DNA from: Desulfobacterales bacterium
GTDB taxonomy: Bacteria > Desulfobacterota > Desulfobacteria > Desulfobacterales > Desulfosarcinaceae
Assembly (NCBI GenBank): GCA_016218685.1
Contig: JACRDD010000005.1
Span: 170,790-234,789 of the forward strand
Direction of reading: 5' to 3'
Length of the DNA: 64,000 nt
The position numbers and the translations under genes are program-made. The notes beneath the pieces are model-generated. The model was not told where the DNA came from. It saw only the letters and a list, made by a program, of their open reading frames with translations, and ran no database searches. Below, piece by piece: positions 16,190-25,383 of this stretch. Positions within the stretch are counted from its first letter, which is position 1. Each line of letters starts with the position of its first letter.

Positions 16190-17827
16190 ATGCGTTTCGA
16201 TAAAAGGAATGATGTATTAGGAACTGTCAACCGCGGCAATCCCGCCGAATCCGGTCTGTGCACGCTGTGCCGCGCCGATTGCGAAGGCAAGTGCGAGACC
16301 TGGCTCTCCAGCCTGGTGGGCCGCAAACTGCTCTACCCCCGGGACTTCGGCCTGGTCACCGCCGGCGCCAACAACACCACCCATGTGGGCGTTTCCTACA
16401 ATGCCCTGCGCGTTCAGGGCTATGCCTACGGCGCCCATGGCATCAATGGCAACCTGACCACCAATCCCGACGACTGCATCTTTCCCAACGTCGATCTGAC
16501 CACCGAATTCGGCTGGGAAGTCAAAACCAAGGCGCGCATTCCCCTGATGACCGGCGCCCTGGGCTCCACCTTCATCGCAGCCAAATACTGGGACTCCTTT
16601 GCCGTGGGCGGCGCCCTGGTGGGCATGCCCATCGTCATCGGCGAAAACGTGGTGGGCGTGGACCGCAACTCCGAGATCAAGGGCGGCAAGATCACCGTAT
16701 CGCCCGAACTGGACCGCCGCATCAACACTTACCTGCGCTACTATGACGGCTTCGGCGCCATCTTCGTGCAGATGAACGTGGAAGACACCCGCAACGGCGT
16801 GGCCGAGTACGTGGCACAAAAATATGGCGACAAGTGCATCATCGAGCTTAAATGGGGCCAGGGCGCCAAGTGTATCGGCGGCGAAATCCAGGTCACCAGC
16901 ATCGATTACGCCCTGTTCCTGAAAAAACGCGGCTATGTGGTCGATCCCAATCCCGAACTGCCCGAAGTACAGGCCGCCTTCGAAAAGGGCGCCATTCGCT
17001 CGTTTGCCCGCCACAGCCGTCTGGGCGGCACCAACCTGAGCAGCGTGGATCTGGTGCGCGAAGATTTCATGAAGAGCGTGGAGTATCTGCGCAGCCTGGG
17101 CTTCAAGCGCATCTCCTTGAAAACCGGCTCCTATGGCATGGAAGAGCTGGCCATGGCCATCAAGTTCGCCTCGGACGCCAAGATGGATCTGCTGACCATC
17201 GACGGTTCGGGCGGCGGCACGGGCATGAGCCCCTGGAACATGATGCAGAGCTGGGGTGTGCCCTCCATCAACCTGCACGCCAAAGCCTACGAGTACGCCA
17301 GCATCCTGGCCGCCAAGGGCCAGCGCGTCGTGGATCTCTCCTTTGCCGGCGGCTTCGCCCTGGAAGACAGCATCTTCAAAGCCCTGGCCATGGGCGCCCC
17401 CTATGCCAAGATGGTGTGCATGGGACGCGCCGTGATGATCCCGGGCTACCTGGGCGCCAATATCGAAGGGGCCCTGAACCCGGACCGCAAGGAGAAGATC
17501 AGCGGCAACTGGGATCGTCTGCCCAAGACCGTCAGCGACCTCGGCGGTTCCCCCGAAGAACTCTTTGCCTCCTACTTCGACATCCAGAAGAAGATCGGCA
17601 AAGACGAGATGAAGAAGATCCCGTATGGCGCCATGGCCATGTGGACCCTGGCCGACAAACTCTCCTGCGGGTTGCAGCAGTTGATGGCCGGCGCGCGCAA
17701 ATTCTCGGTCAAGCAGATCACGCGCAACGACATCTTCGCCGCCAACCGCGAGACCGCGGCCGAAACCGGCATCGCGCACTGCGCGGACGCCAACGATGCT
17801 TTCGCCAAGAAAATCCTCAACGGCTAA
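16190..17827 (+). CDS. Glutamate synthase-type FMN-binding oxidoreductase (GltB central-domain family)
   Basis: 545 residues, the stand-alone FMN/Fe-S glutamate synthase domain without the amidotransferase half. The N-terminus has a cysteine group (LCTLCRADCEGKC), possibly an Fe-S site. The TIM-barrel shows the family glycine-rich block TIDGSGGGTGMSPW and later CMGRAVMIPGYLG. Such enzymes transfer the amide nitrogen of glutamine (with a partner glutaminase domain) to 2-oxoglutarate, or act on a related substrate; no separate amidotransferase gene is adjacent. It is preceded by the ANTAR leader and followed by a strong terminator, so it is a monocistronic, antitermination-controlled unit. Confidence 0.9.
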   Translation: MRFDKRNDVLGTVNRGNPAESGLCTLCRADCEGKCETWLSSLVGRKLLYPRDFGLVTAGANNTTHVGVSYNALRVQGYAYGAHGINGNLTTNPDDCIFPNVDLTTEFGWEVKTKARIPLMTGALGSTFIAAKYWDSFAVGGALVGMPIVIGENVVGVDRNSEIKGGKITVSPELDRRINTYLRYYDGFGAIFVQMNVEDTRNGVAEYVAQKYGDKCIIELKWGQGAKCIGGEIQVTSIDYALFLKKRGYVVDPNPELPEVQAAFEKGAIRSFARHSRLGGTNLSSVDLVREDFMKSVEYLRSLGFKRISLKTGSYGMEELAMAIKFASDAKMDLLTIDGSGGGTGMSPWNMMQSWGVPSINLHAKAYEYASILAAKGQRVVDLSFAGGFALEDSIFKALAMGAPYAKMVCMGRAVMIPGYLGANIEGALNPDRKEKISGNWDRLPKTVSDLGGSPEELFASYFDIQKKIGKDEMKKIPYGAMAMWTLADKLSCGLQQLMAGARKFSVKQITRNDIFAANRETAAETGIAHCADANDAFAKKILNG

Positions 17828-17856
17828 TTCGCCAGCGCGGATTCAAGGATCACAGA

Positions 17857-17886
17857 GCCGCCGGACTTCGGTCCGGCGGCTTTTTT
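17857..17886 (+). terminator. Intrinsic terminator after glutamate synthase
   Basis: GCCGCCGGAC (17857-17866), TTCG tetraloop, GTCCGGCGGC (17871-17880), then six T. A textbook rho-independent terminator; the T-tract touches the stop codon of the convergent GGDEF gene. Confidence 0.95.
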
Positions 17887-19465
17887 ATTCCGACATGACC
17901 TTTTGATAGCGGCCGATGGCGCCTTTGCCGGTGCCTTTGACATCGAAGAGGGCGGTATCGGCGGCCGCGAGAAGGGCTTCGGCGTCGGCGCCGTGGGTGG
18001 GAAAGGTGGCGATGCCGCAACTGGCCGAGAGGCGCACGCTTTTGCCCTGGCTTTGCAAAAAGGTGGCGTTCTTGATGCGTTCCTGCAACTCTTCGGCTTT
18101 GGCCAGGGCCTTTTCCAGATCATGGTCGGGCAGCACGGAGACGAACTCGTCGCCGGCGTAGGCCACGGCATATGCAGGTGGCAGGAGGCTGGCCCTGAGG
18201 ATAGCGCCCACCTCCTGGATGGCCCGGCTGCCGTTGAGATGTCCGTAAGCGTCCACGACCTTCTTGAAGTTGTCCAAGTCCATGAATATCAGGGATATGG
18301 GACGGTCCTGGGCGCGAGCGTTTTGGATCAGGCGCGGCAGGGAGTAGTGCAGATAGCGCTGGTTGTAAAGGCCGGTGAGGTTGTCGTGCAAGGCCTGTTC
18401 GCGAAAGCGCTGTTCGCTGGCGCGCAGGGCCTCTTCGGCCGCCACGCGGGTGGAGATATCCACCAGGGAGATCACCACCCGGGCCATGGTGGTTTCATGG
18501 CCGGCCAGCACCATCACCCGGGACATCACCCGTTTTTCCTGACCGTGTACGGTTCGGATGGTCATCTCTCTTTCGGGAACGAAGCGGCCCTGGGCGACCA
18601 TTACGATAATTTCCCGGGCCATCTGCTGAAAACCGGGCCCCATGACCACGCGCGGCAGATCCGCCAGGATGGTGTCTTTGTCTTGAACAGGGGCTTCGAG
18701 CAACGATAAAAAGGCATTGTTGCAATCGGCGCTTTTGATCAAGGCCATGCAACGGCCGACCTCTTCGGGATGGGCCATTAAAAAGGCATCCAGATCGTAG
18801 ACACCCGAAGCCTGGAGCTCCTCCAGATGCTGCTTGAGGGCCGAGGCATCGCGCTCCAACATGGCCACCGGGGCCGACTGAAACAGGATGCGGTAACGTT
18901 CTTCGCTCTCCTGGGCCGCCAATTGGGCTTGTCGGAGGTGGGTATGGTTTTCCACGAAGGCCATCACACCAGATACTGTCCCCGTCGGTTCCACCACCGG
19001 GCCGAAGTGAAAGCGCAGTTGATGGCATTCGCCTTGGTTGGCCACACAGCCGTAATCGCGAATCATGGCGAGCTTGTTTTGCATGCACAAACGCAGGTCG
19101 TCGCAGATGCCGGCCTCTACGAAAGCCTGCAATTCATAGACATTGATTTCGGCCAGGGTGGGCGTTTCGGGCCAGGGCACCAAGTCGCGCATCTTGCGAT
19201 TGATGCCTTGCAGGCGGCCCTCCGGGTCTATGGCAAAGATACCGAAGGGAGCGCTGTCGCCCAAGATCTTGTTTCTATATTCGAGCGCCTGCAATGCGGC
19301 CTCGGCCCGTTGGCAACGGCGCAAAAGAACCGCCGCGTCGCCGGCCTCGCCAAGCTGTGCGTGCGTCTCTGGGGCTAAGGGCGTCAAGGCATCTTCCATT
19401 TTACTTGCGACAAGAAATAAATTCGGATCATGGCGGCGTCGGCCGCTATCGATCGAATCGGACAT
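17885..19465 (-). CDS. PAS-containing GGDEF diguanylate cyclase
   Basis: 526 residues, no membrane segment. A coiled region (about 45-65) leads to a PAS-like domain (APFGIFAIDPEGRLQGINRKM), then a second PAS-like sensor part, and a C-terminal GGDEF domain from about residue 360 (HDNLTGLYNQRYL, FMDLDNFKKVVD). The active-site loop reads AGDEF instead of GGDEF, a change still found in some active cyclases. The RxxD inhibitory site upstream of it is absent. It should make cyclic-di-GMP in the cytoplasm. The start at 19465 is uncertain, since M at 19399 is also possible. It is 21 bases downstream of flgM and probably cotranscribed. Confidence 0.88.
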   Translation of the reverse strand: MSDSIDSGRRRHDPNLFLVASKMEDALTPLAPETHAQLGEAGDAAVLLRRCQRAEAALQALEYRNKILGDSAPFGIFAIDPEGRLQGINRKMRDLVPWPETPTLAEINVYELQAFVEAGICDDLRLCMQNKLAMIRDYGCVANQGECHQLRFHFGPVVEPTGTVSGVMAFVENHTHLRQAQLAAQESEERYRILFQSAPVAMLERDASALKQHLEELQASGVYDLDAFLMAHPEEVGRCMALIKSADCNNAFLSLLEAPVQDKDTILADLPRVVMGPGFQQMAREIIVMVAQGRFVPEREMTIRTVHGQEKRVMSRVMVLAGHETTMARVVISLVDISTRVAAEEALRASEQRFREQALHDNLTGLYNQRYLHYSLPRLIQNARAQDRPISLIFMDLDNFKKVVDAYGHLNGSRAIQEVGAILRASLLPPAYAVAYAGDEFVSVLPDHDLEKALAKAEELQERIKNATFLQSQGKSVRLSASCGIATFPTHGADAEALLAAADTALFDVKGTGKGAIGRYQKVMSE

Positions 19466-19486
19466 CCTGGAATCGCCGCGGTTCCG

Positions 19487-19786
19487 TTACTTCTCCAGGT
19501 CGTTGAGCAATGCTTCGGCCACCATCTTGGCGGCGATCTTCTGGGAGTCCACCACGTAGGTGCCCTCCTGGAGCTGGGCCCGCACCTTGGCGACTTTCTG
19601 GGCATCGACTTCCGGCATCTGGCGGATCGCCTGCCGGGCGGCCATCAGCTCCCGGGCCTGGGCCGACAGGGCCACGCGGTCTCCCTGGGCGGCCGCCGGG
19701 GCGGCATTGGCGGTTTTGTCCTTGGCCTGCGCGGCCGTTGCCTCGGGTGTGCGCTGGATCGGACCAATATTGTTGGAAACTTCCAT
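19487..19786 (-). CDS. flgM: FlgM-type anti-sigma-28 factor
   Basis: 99 residues with AAAGGAGAGC before the ATG. It has the FlgM layout: a disordered, Ala-rich N-terminal half and a C-terminal sigma-binding half (RVALSAQARELMAARQAIRQ, MPEVDAQKVAKVRAQLQEGTY, DSQKIAAKMVAEALLNDL). FlgM holds sigma-28 (FliA) inactive until the flagellar hook is complete. No flagellar structural gene is in the window; the neighbour is a cyclic-di-GMP enzyme gene, which fits control of motility. Confidence 0.9.
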   Translation of the reverse strand: MEVSNNIGPIQRTPEATAAQAKDKTANAAPAAAQGDRVALSAQARELMAARQAIRQMPEVDAQKVAKVRAQLQEGTYVVDSQKIAAKMVAEALLNDLEK

Positions 19787-19854
19787 GGGCGCTCTCCTTT
19801 ATACGAAACCCATGATAGCGGCTAAGTTCTCAAAGCGCAAGGCGGTTCACGGGA

Positions 19855-20355
19855 TCAAAACACGGTTCCCACGCCGATACCGAAATGAATGCGCGGGGTG
19901 GTGTCGGCGGGCGGCGGCCACTTTTTGATCTCCAGGGCGTTGATCACCGGGTAGCGATAGGCCATTTGGCCGATGAGTCGCTCCTGACTGCCTTCGAGCG
20001 TACCCACCACCGTTATCAAGGTGCCTTGGGGATAAATGGCCGGATCGATAAATTGTTTGGAATTCACGAGAAAGCGGCCTTTGCTCTGGTCATCCGCCAG
20101 GGGCTGGTCCCCATCGTCCAGCTCTATTTGCAGCACCACCAGTTCCGGGCCTTGGGCCAAGATTTGGGACTCGATGATTTTGCCACCGAAAATCACGGTC
20201 TGACCCGTGAACCGATCCGGGTTCTGCTGAAGCTCGCCGAAGCTCCCGGAATAGGTCACCTGGGAGCGAACCTCTTTGGAGATGCCCATGGCGCATCCCA
20301 CGACCATGCTCGCCGCCGCAAGCCAAAAAACAATTCTTACCAAACCTCTGCCCAT
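19855..20355 (-). CDS. Slp-family outer-membrane lipoprotein
   Basis: 166 residues. Lipoprotein signal with VVGC at residues 18-21. The mature part has Slp-type blocks: SFGELQQNPDRFTGQTVIFGGKII, VVLQIELD, KGRFLV, DPAIYPQGTLITVVGTLEG, YRYPVINALEIKKW. Slp proteins are small outer-membrane lipoproteins linked to starvation or acid stress in enterobacteria. A paralogue follows upstream (20401-20946). The role here is unknown. Confidence 0.85.
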   Translation of the reverse strand: MGRGLVRIVFWLAAASMVVGCAMGISKEVRSQVTYSGSFGELQQNPDRFTGQTVIFGGKIIESQILAQGPELVVLQIELDDGDQPLADDQSKGRFLVNSKQFIDPAIYPQGTLITVVGTLEGSQERLIGQMAYRYPVINALEIKKWPPPADTTPRIHFGIGVGTVF

Positions 20356-20400
20356 GTGTGCTCCTTCCCGTGTTCCATTGCTTTCGATCCAACCTTGCGG

Positions 20401-20946
20401 CTACCATCGATGCGGGGGATAGTGCCGCCAGCCCCCATAGGGATAGTAATACGGATAGGGCGCGCCCCACCAGGGGTCCCAATAATAAGGATCGTATGGA
20501 ATCGGCTTTTCCTCGGGCCAGAGGTGGATTTCGGTCACCCTCAGCCGCACGTAGGGAAAGGGCTCCGGTCGCGCGTCCGTGGCCGAACTGCCCAGCAATG
20601 GGCCGGCCGCGGTGATTTTGCGATCCTTGGCGTAGACCTCCGGGTCGAGGAACCCCGGATACTCCAGAATCAACCGGCCCTGGGATTGATCTTTGGAATA
20701 CGGTTTCCGGTCGATGCCCAGCGGCGCTTGAACCACCACCATGCGGCTGTGGTCGGGCGCGTTGGCGACCTCCAGCACATAGCCGCCCAGAATCACCGTT
20801 TGGTTGAGGTGCTTGTCCGCATGGGCGATCAGCTCGGGGAACGGAATCTCCGGCAGGGCCTCTTCTTCCACGGCCTGGGACATGACCGAGCAGGCGACAA
20901 GCATGAGCAGCGCTGGAACCCACCCCATTCGCGCGAAGCTTTGCAT
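20401..20946 (-). CDS. Slp-family lipoprotein, paralogue with Tyr/Pro-rich tail
   Basis: 181 residues from the ATG at 20946, chosen for GGAGGATACC upstream. LVAC gives a lipobox. The body repeats the Slp pattern (FPELIAHADKHLNQTVILGGYVLEV, QGRLILEYPGFLDPEVYAKDRKITAAGPLLG, YVRLRVTEIHLW). The last 35 residues are unusually rich in Trp, Tyr and Pro (DPYYWDPWWGAPYPYYYPYG), a tail common in some Slp-like proteins and not seen in the neighbour. Tandem with the previous gene. Confidence 0.85.
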   Translation of the reverse strand: MQSFARMGWVPALLMLVACSVMSQAVEEEALPEIPFPELIAHADKHLNQTVILGGYVLEVANAPDHSRMVVVQAPLGIDRKPYSKDQSQGRLILEYPGFLDPEVYAKDRKITAAGPLLGSSATDARPEPFPYVRLRVTEIHLWPEEKPIPYDPYYWDPWWGAPYPYYYPYGGWRHYPPHRW

Positions 20947-21075
20947 GGTATCCTCCAGGCCAGATCCTTCGGGGGCCAAACGATGCGCCCATCAGGCCAC
21001 CAATCTAAGCCTTGCCTTGCGGAAATGCAACGCGCAGGTGAACGGCACCGACGAGAAGCGGTGTTTAAACCGTTT

Positions 21076-22140
21076 TTAATAGAACCGGAGCGCCAGGCCG
21101 ATCATGAAACTTTGGGAATCCCAGTTGACTTCGTTGAGCCGGGTGAGTTGCTCTCCGCCATCGGAATAGTGGACCGTGACGTCTCCGGCGTCGGTTTCCC
21201 ATTGGCTGTAATTCCAATTGAGGTTCACATTCAGGTAGCGGCTGACGCGGATCAGCCACTCGGCCTGGAGGCCGATACCGCTGCCGTCGGCCTCGTGTTC
21301 GAAGCTCACGGGATGGGCCAGGTCTTCGCGCAAGTTCCAATTGGCTTCGGCCTGGTAGTCTCCCCAGAAATGATAGGTCAGGCTGAGCCCCCACTCCATG
21401 GGGGGTGGATTGTCGGCTTTGGCGGCCATTTGATAACGCACATCGAGGCCGCTCCATACGCTCATCCAGCGGGCCTCATAGAGACTGTTGAGCTGGCTGT
21501 TGAGGGGGCCGACGGGCGGCGGCGGATCATAGCCGGGCGGCGGTGTGGCGCTGAGCACCTGCCGACCGTTGGTGATGCGCAGGTTCTGCTTGTGGATCGA
21601 GCCGCCCAGCATCGGCGCCAGGAGCCAGCGGCGCTGGTTGAAGGTGAACGGATAGCCGCCGCCCAGCACCACGTCCCAAAGCTCGTCGTCATTGGATTCG
21701 CAGATGGAGCGCGACCACTCCTGGGTGCGGTTGTCTCCGCCGTAATCCGAATCGCGCACCGTTCCGCTGTCGATCCAGGCGTAATTGACGTGGCCGCGAC
21801 CGTAAAGATGCTCACCCACCTGGGCCTTGGCCCCTAACGAAAGCTGCTGACTCTCGATATCGGACCACGACAGCTCCGAAAGAATATTGGGATTGCTTCC
21901 GGCCGCGTTGCCGGCGATATTCCAATCGAATTCGTCGAACCGCAATCCGGCTCCCAGGGTGACCGTGCCCTTGACGTGCTTGGAAATGGTCTGGTAGACC
22001 GTTTGCGTGCCGGACGCCGCGGGGGCACTGCTGCCGGAATCGTTGGAATCCGCTTCCGCCGCTGCTTTCTGGGTCAGAGGAGTTTGCACCGCAATACAGA
22101 TCAAGATCCAACAACACGCCCGCCGAAGTATTCGACCCAT
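21076..22140 (-). CDS. Outer-membrane beta-barrel protein
   Basis: 354 residues from the ATG at 22140 (MGRILRRACCWILICIAVQT), a good signal peptide with cleavage near AAAEA. The mature protein alternates short polar and aromatic strands and ends in aromatic residues (IGLALRFY), as outer-membrane barrels do. The segment NPNILSELSWSDIES resembles the protochlamydial-type outer-membrane protein family known from many proteobacteria. No active-site pattern was found. It is upstream of the two Slp lipoprotein genes on the same strand, so all three are envelope proteins. Confidence 0.75.
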   Translation of the reverse strand: MGRILRRACCWILICIAVQTPLTQKAAAEADSNDSGSSAPAASGTQTVYQTISKHVKGTVTLGAGLRFDEFDWNIAGNAAGSNPNILSELSWSDIESQQLSLGAKAQVGEHLYGRGHVNYAWIDSGTVRDSDYGGDNRTQEWSRSICESNDDELWDVVLGGGYPFTFNQRRWLLAPMLGGSIHKQNLRITNGRQVLSATPPPGYDPPPPVGPLNSQLNSLYEARWMSVWSGLDVRYQMAAKADNPPPMEWGLSLTYHFWGDYQAEANWNLREDLAHPVSFEHEADGSGIGLQAEWLIRVSRYLNVNLNWNYSQWETDAGDVTVHYSDGGEQLTRLNEVNWDSQSFMIGLALRFY

Positions 22141-22460
22141 TGTTTCTTCCAGCCTTCGATGCCACCGAGAAAGCCCGTTGTGGCTTCGTCGGCCTTTTGG
22201 ATGACGATTTCTGTTTGTTTTGCCCCGTGGCAAAAGGGAATAGTGGTCGCCCAGGCCCTTTATCGAACTTCCAAGAAGGTGTCAAACAACAAACACGCCC
22301 TGCCCGCGACCGGGGCCGCTGAGAGGCGGATACGTACGAAGAAACGTTGTTGACGAGCTCGTGTTCCCTGCATTAGAGAGTCTTTTTTACCCCAAGGTGC
22401 CCAGCCGCTTCCGGCATGGTTATAGCGGCATGGCCGGACGCGCCGCCAATAGAGGTCTTT
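22141..22460. other. Intergenic region between divergent genes
   Basis: 320 bases between the outer-membrane protein gene (leftward) and the hydrogenase-4-like operon (rightward). It must hold both promoters. TTGACG near 22350 could be a -35 box for the rightward operon but no convincing -10 follows. I see no gene or RNA element. Confidence 0.5.
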
Positions 22461-24419
22461 ATGCGCTTTTTCTTCCTTGCTTTGCTGCTGATTGTCGCCG
22501 GGGGCGCCGTACCGTTGCTTTGCATCCGCCGTCCTGGGGCCGTGCGGGCCTTGGCCGTGACCGCCATGGCGGGCGGCTGTCTGATAGGCGCTTTCGATGC
22601 CGTGGCCAAACTCTTCGCACCGGAACCGGTTTCCATCTCCCTGGCCTTCTTGAATGAGTTCAGCCTGACCTTCAAGCTCGACCCACTATCCGCCTTTTTC
22701 CTGGCCGCTGTTTTTGCCATCGGGATGCTGGCCGCCATCTACAGCGTGCACTATCTGGACGCGGCCGCTCGGCCGACCCGCACCGCCGTGCACTACTTCT
22801 TGTTCGCCTTGCTGCTGGCGGCCATGGCCCTGGTGACCGCGGCCGACAACATCATCGCCTTTGCGCTTTGCTGGGAACTGATGTCGCTGACCTCCCTGGG
22901 CTTGGTGCTTTACGACTATGAGCAGGGCCCGAACCGCAAGGCCGCCTATTTTTACGCGGTGTTTTCCCAGGTGGGGGTCATGTGCATCGTGGCGGCCTTT
23001 GCCCTGATCCATGCCCATACCGGCGCCTTTGGCTTGGATGGCGCGGCCGGCCTGCCGGACAAGATAAAAATCTGGGTCTTTGTGCTGGCTTTCGTGGGCT
23101 TCGGCTCCAAGGCCGGCATTTTTCCCGTGCACATCTGGCTGCCCCACGCCCACCCGGCGGCCCCCAGCCACATCTCGGCCCTGATGTCCGGCGTGATGCT
23201 CAAAATCGGGATCTACGGCATCCTGCGCTTGTACGCCGTGATGGATTGGCACACCCCCCTGGCCGGCCGCCTGGTGCTGATCGCCGGGCTGGTCTCCGGC
23301 ATCCTGGGCGTGATCTATGCCCTGGGCCAGCACGACCTCAAACGGTTGCTGGCCTACAGCAGCATGGAAAATGTCGGCATCATGCTCATGGGCATGGGGG
23401 TGGGCATGATCGGCGCCGCCGCGGGCAAGCCCATCATGGCGGTGCTGGGATTTACCGGCGCCTTGTGGCATGTGTGGAACCACGCCATCTTCAAATCGCT
23501 CCTGTTCATGGGCGCCGGCATGGTGCTGCACCATACCGGCACGCGCACCATGGATCTGCTCGGCGGCCTGGGCAAACGCATGCCGATCACGGCCGGCGCC
23601 TTTTTCGTGGGTGCCATGGCCATTTGCGGATTGCCCCCCTTCAATGGCTTTGCCAGCGAGTTCTTCATCTATCTGGGCGGGTTTTCGGGCGTGGCGCTGG
23701 CCAAAACCGATTTTGTGCTCAGCGTCGTGTCCATCGTGGCGCTGGCCTTGATCGGCGGGTTGGCGCTGGCCACCTTCAGCAAGGCCATGGGCGTCATCTT
23801 TCTGGGAGAACCCCGCAGCGCGGCAGCCGCCAAGGCCCATGAAAGCGGGTGGTGCATGTTGCTGCCCATGCTGGTGCTGGCCGCGGCCTGCGTGTTGGTC
23901 GGCGTTTTTCCGGGAGTGCTGTTGACCATGGTCCTCAAGGCCACGGCCGCCCTGGGTCTGGGTTACGGCCGGGTGCCGCTGGAACCTTTTGCGGAGCTGA
24001 CGGTGGGCATCAGCCGAGCGGCCTTGCTGCTGGTGGCGGCGGTGGCCCTGCTCCTCGGGCTGCGCGCGTGGTTCTACCGGGGCAAGATCGTCACGGCCGC
24101 CGGAACCTGGGGCTGTGGATTTGCCCGCCCCACTGCCCGCATGCAGTATACGGGCACCTCGTACGCGGCTTCGATCCTGGCTTTCTTCCGGGCCGCGGCG
24201 CCCCTGGGTGAAGAGCATCCGGCCATCCGCGGCCGCTTTCCGGACCGCACCTATTACATAAGCCACGTCCAGGACCTGGCCGAGCGTCATCTGGGTCACC
24301 TGGTAGTGCGGCCGGTGCAGCGCTTTTTCGACCGGCTGCGCTGGGTGCAGCACGGGGACATCCATATGTATATCGGATTCATTCTCATCGCCATCGTGGT
24401 GGCCTTGGTGTTTGTATAA
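22461..24419 (+). CDS. hyfB: Hydrogenase-4 component B-like proton-pumping subunit (NuoL/HyfB type)
   Basis: 652 residues from the ATG at 22461 (GAGG upstream). About 15-16 membrane segments of the Mrp antiporter/NuoL-M-N family. Typical blocks are SVHYLD, CWELMSLTSLGLVLYDYE, FVGFGSKAGIFPVHIWLPHAHPAAPSHISALMSG and LKRLLAYSSMENVGIMLMG, carrying the conserved Lys and Glu of the proton channel. The C-terminal domain is HyfB-like. It opens a six-gene operon with very short gaps. It would pump ions with electron transfer by the peripheral subunits. Confidence 0.93.
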   Translation: MRFFFLALLLIVAGGAVPLLCIRRPGAVRALAVTAMAGGCLIGAFDAVAKLFAPEPVSISLAFLNEFSLTFKLDPLSAFFLAAVFAIGMLAAIYSVHYLDAAARPTRTAVHYFLFALLLAAMALVTAADNIIAFALCWELMSLTSLGLVLYDYEQGPNRKAAYFYAVFSQVGVMCIVAAFALIHAHTGAFGLDGAAGLPDKIKIWVFVLAFVGFGSKAGIFPVHIWLPHAHPAAPSHISALMSGVMLKIGIYGILRLYAVMDWHTPLAGRLVLIAGLVSGILGVIYALGQHDLKRLLAYSSMENVGIMLMGMGVGMIGAAAGKPIMAVLGFTGALWHVWNHAIFKSLLFMGAGMVLHHTGTRTMDLLGGLGKRMPITAGAFFVGAMAICGLPPFNGFASEFFIYLGGFSGVALAKTDFVLSVVSIVALALIGGLALATFSKAMGVIFLGEPRSAAAAKAHESGWCMLLPMLVLAAACVLVGVFPGVLLTMVLKATAALGLGYGRVPLEPFAELTVGISRAALLLVAAVALLLGLRAWFYRGKIVTAAGTWGCGFARPTARMQYTGTSYAASILAFFRAAAPLGEEHPAIRGRFPDRTYYISHVQDLAERHLGHLVVRPVQRFFDRLRWVQHGDIHMYIGFILIAIVVALVFV

Positions 24420-24465
24420 AGGAGAAGCGCGTGGAAAGTAGAAGCTTAAAGACAGGGAGCCGGTA

Positions 24466-25383
24466 GTGCAATCCATCGGGCTCTTGATGCTGGCCATGCT
24501 GCTGGCCCCGCTCTACGCGGCCTTGATTCTCAAGGTCAAGGCTTTCTTCGGCGGCAAGCAGGGGCCGCCCCTGCTGATCCATTACTTCACCCTGGCCAAG
24601 CTGTTCCGCAAGGGATCGGTCTACAGCACCAGCACCACCTGGATTTTCAAGCTCGGACCGGTGGTCTCCCTGGCCACGGCGGCCCTGGCCCTGATGTTTC
24701 TGCCCGTGGCCGGCCAACCGGCACTCGTTTCCTTCAAGGGCGACGTGATCTTCCTGCTTTACATGCTGGGGCTGGGCCGCTTTTTCATCATCGCCGCGGC
24801 CCTGGATACCGCCTCGCCCTTCGAAGGCATGGGCGCGGCCCGGGAGGCCTACTTTCCGATCTTCTGCGAGGCCACGCTCTTCATGACCCTGGTGCTGTTC
24901 CACCTGATTACCGGCGAGCTGCGCCTGGAAAGTTACCTGGCCGGCGGGCAGCCCCTGGCCCTGTGGCGCGCCGCCGGCGCGCCGCTGATCCTGGTGGTGA
25001 TCGCCCTGTTCATTGTCCTTCTGGCCGAAAACGCCCGGGTGCCGGTGGACGATCCGGCCACCCACCTGGAGCTGACCATGATCCATGAGGTCATGGTACT
25101 GGATCACAGCGGACCCGATTTTGCCCTGATCGAGCTGGGCGCCTTCTTCAAACTCTTCTTCTACGCCGGTGTGGTGACCCGCCTGTTCTGCCCCTTTGCG
25201 CCGGATTCGGCCGCCTTGAGCGCTTTATTCTTCTTCGCGGCCCTCACGCTGGTGTATGTGCTCGTGGGCCTGACCGAATCGTTCATGGCCCGCTACCGCA
25301 TGGACAAGGTGCCCCAGTTCGTGCTCACTTCGTTTGCCCTGGCGGCCTTTGCCACGGTCATCACCCTGGAGTTCATGCCATGA
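24466..25383 (+). CDS. hyfC: HyfC/NuoH-family membrane subunit
   Basis: 305 residues, GTG start at 24466 with GGGAG upstream. Eight or so membrane segments. The NuoH/HyfC signatures are present: the LVQGRR-like N-terminal region appears as KAFFGGKQGPPLL, SPFEGMGAAREAYF, and the acidic loop ENARVPVDDPATHLELTMIHE, which links the quinone/cluster region to the membrane arm. Its stop overlaps the next start (ATGA). Confidence 0.93.
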   Translation: MQSIGLLMLAMLLAPLYAALILKVKAFFGGKQGPPLLIHYFTLAKLFRKGSVYSTSTTWIFKLGPVVSLATAALALMFLPVAGQPALVSFKGDVIFLLYMLGLGRFFIIAAALDTASPFEGMGAAREAYFPIFCEATLFMTLVLFHLITGELRLESYLAGGQPLALWRAAGAPLILVVIALFIVLLAENARVPVDDPATHLELTMIHEVMVLDHSGPDFALIELGAFFKLFFYAGVVTRLFCPFAPDSAALSALFFFAALTLVYVLVGLTESFMARYRMDKVPQFVLTSFALAAFATVITLEFMP

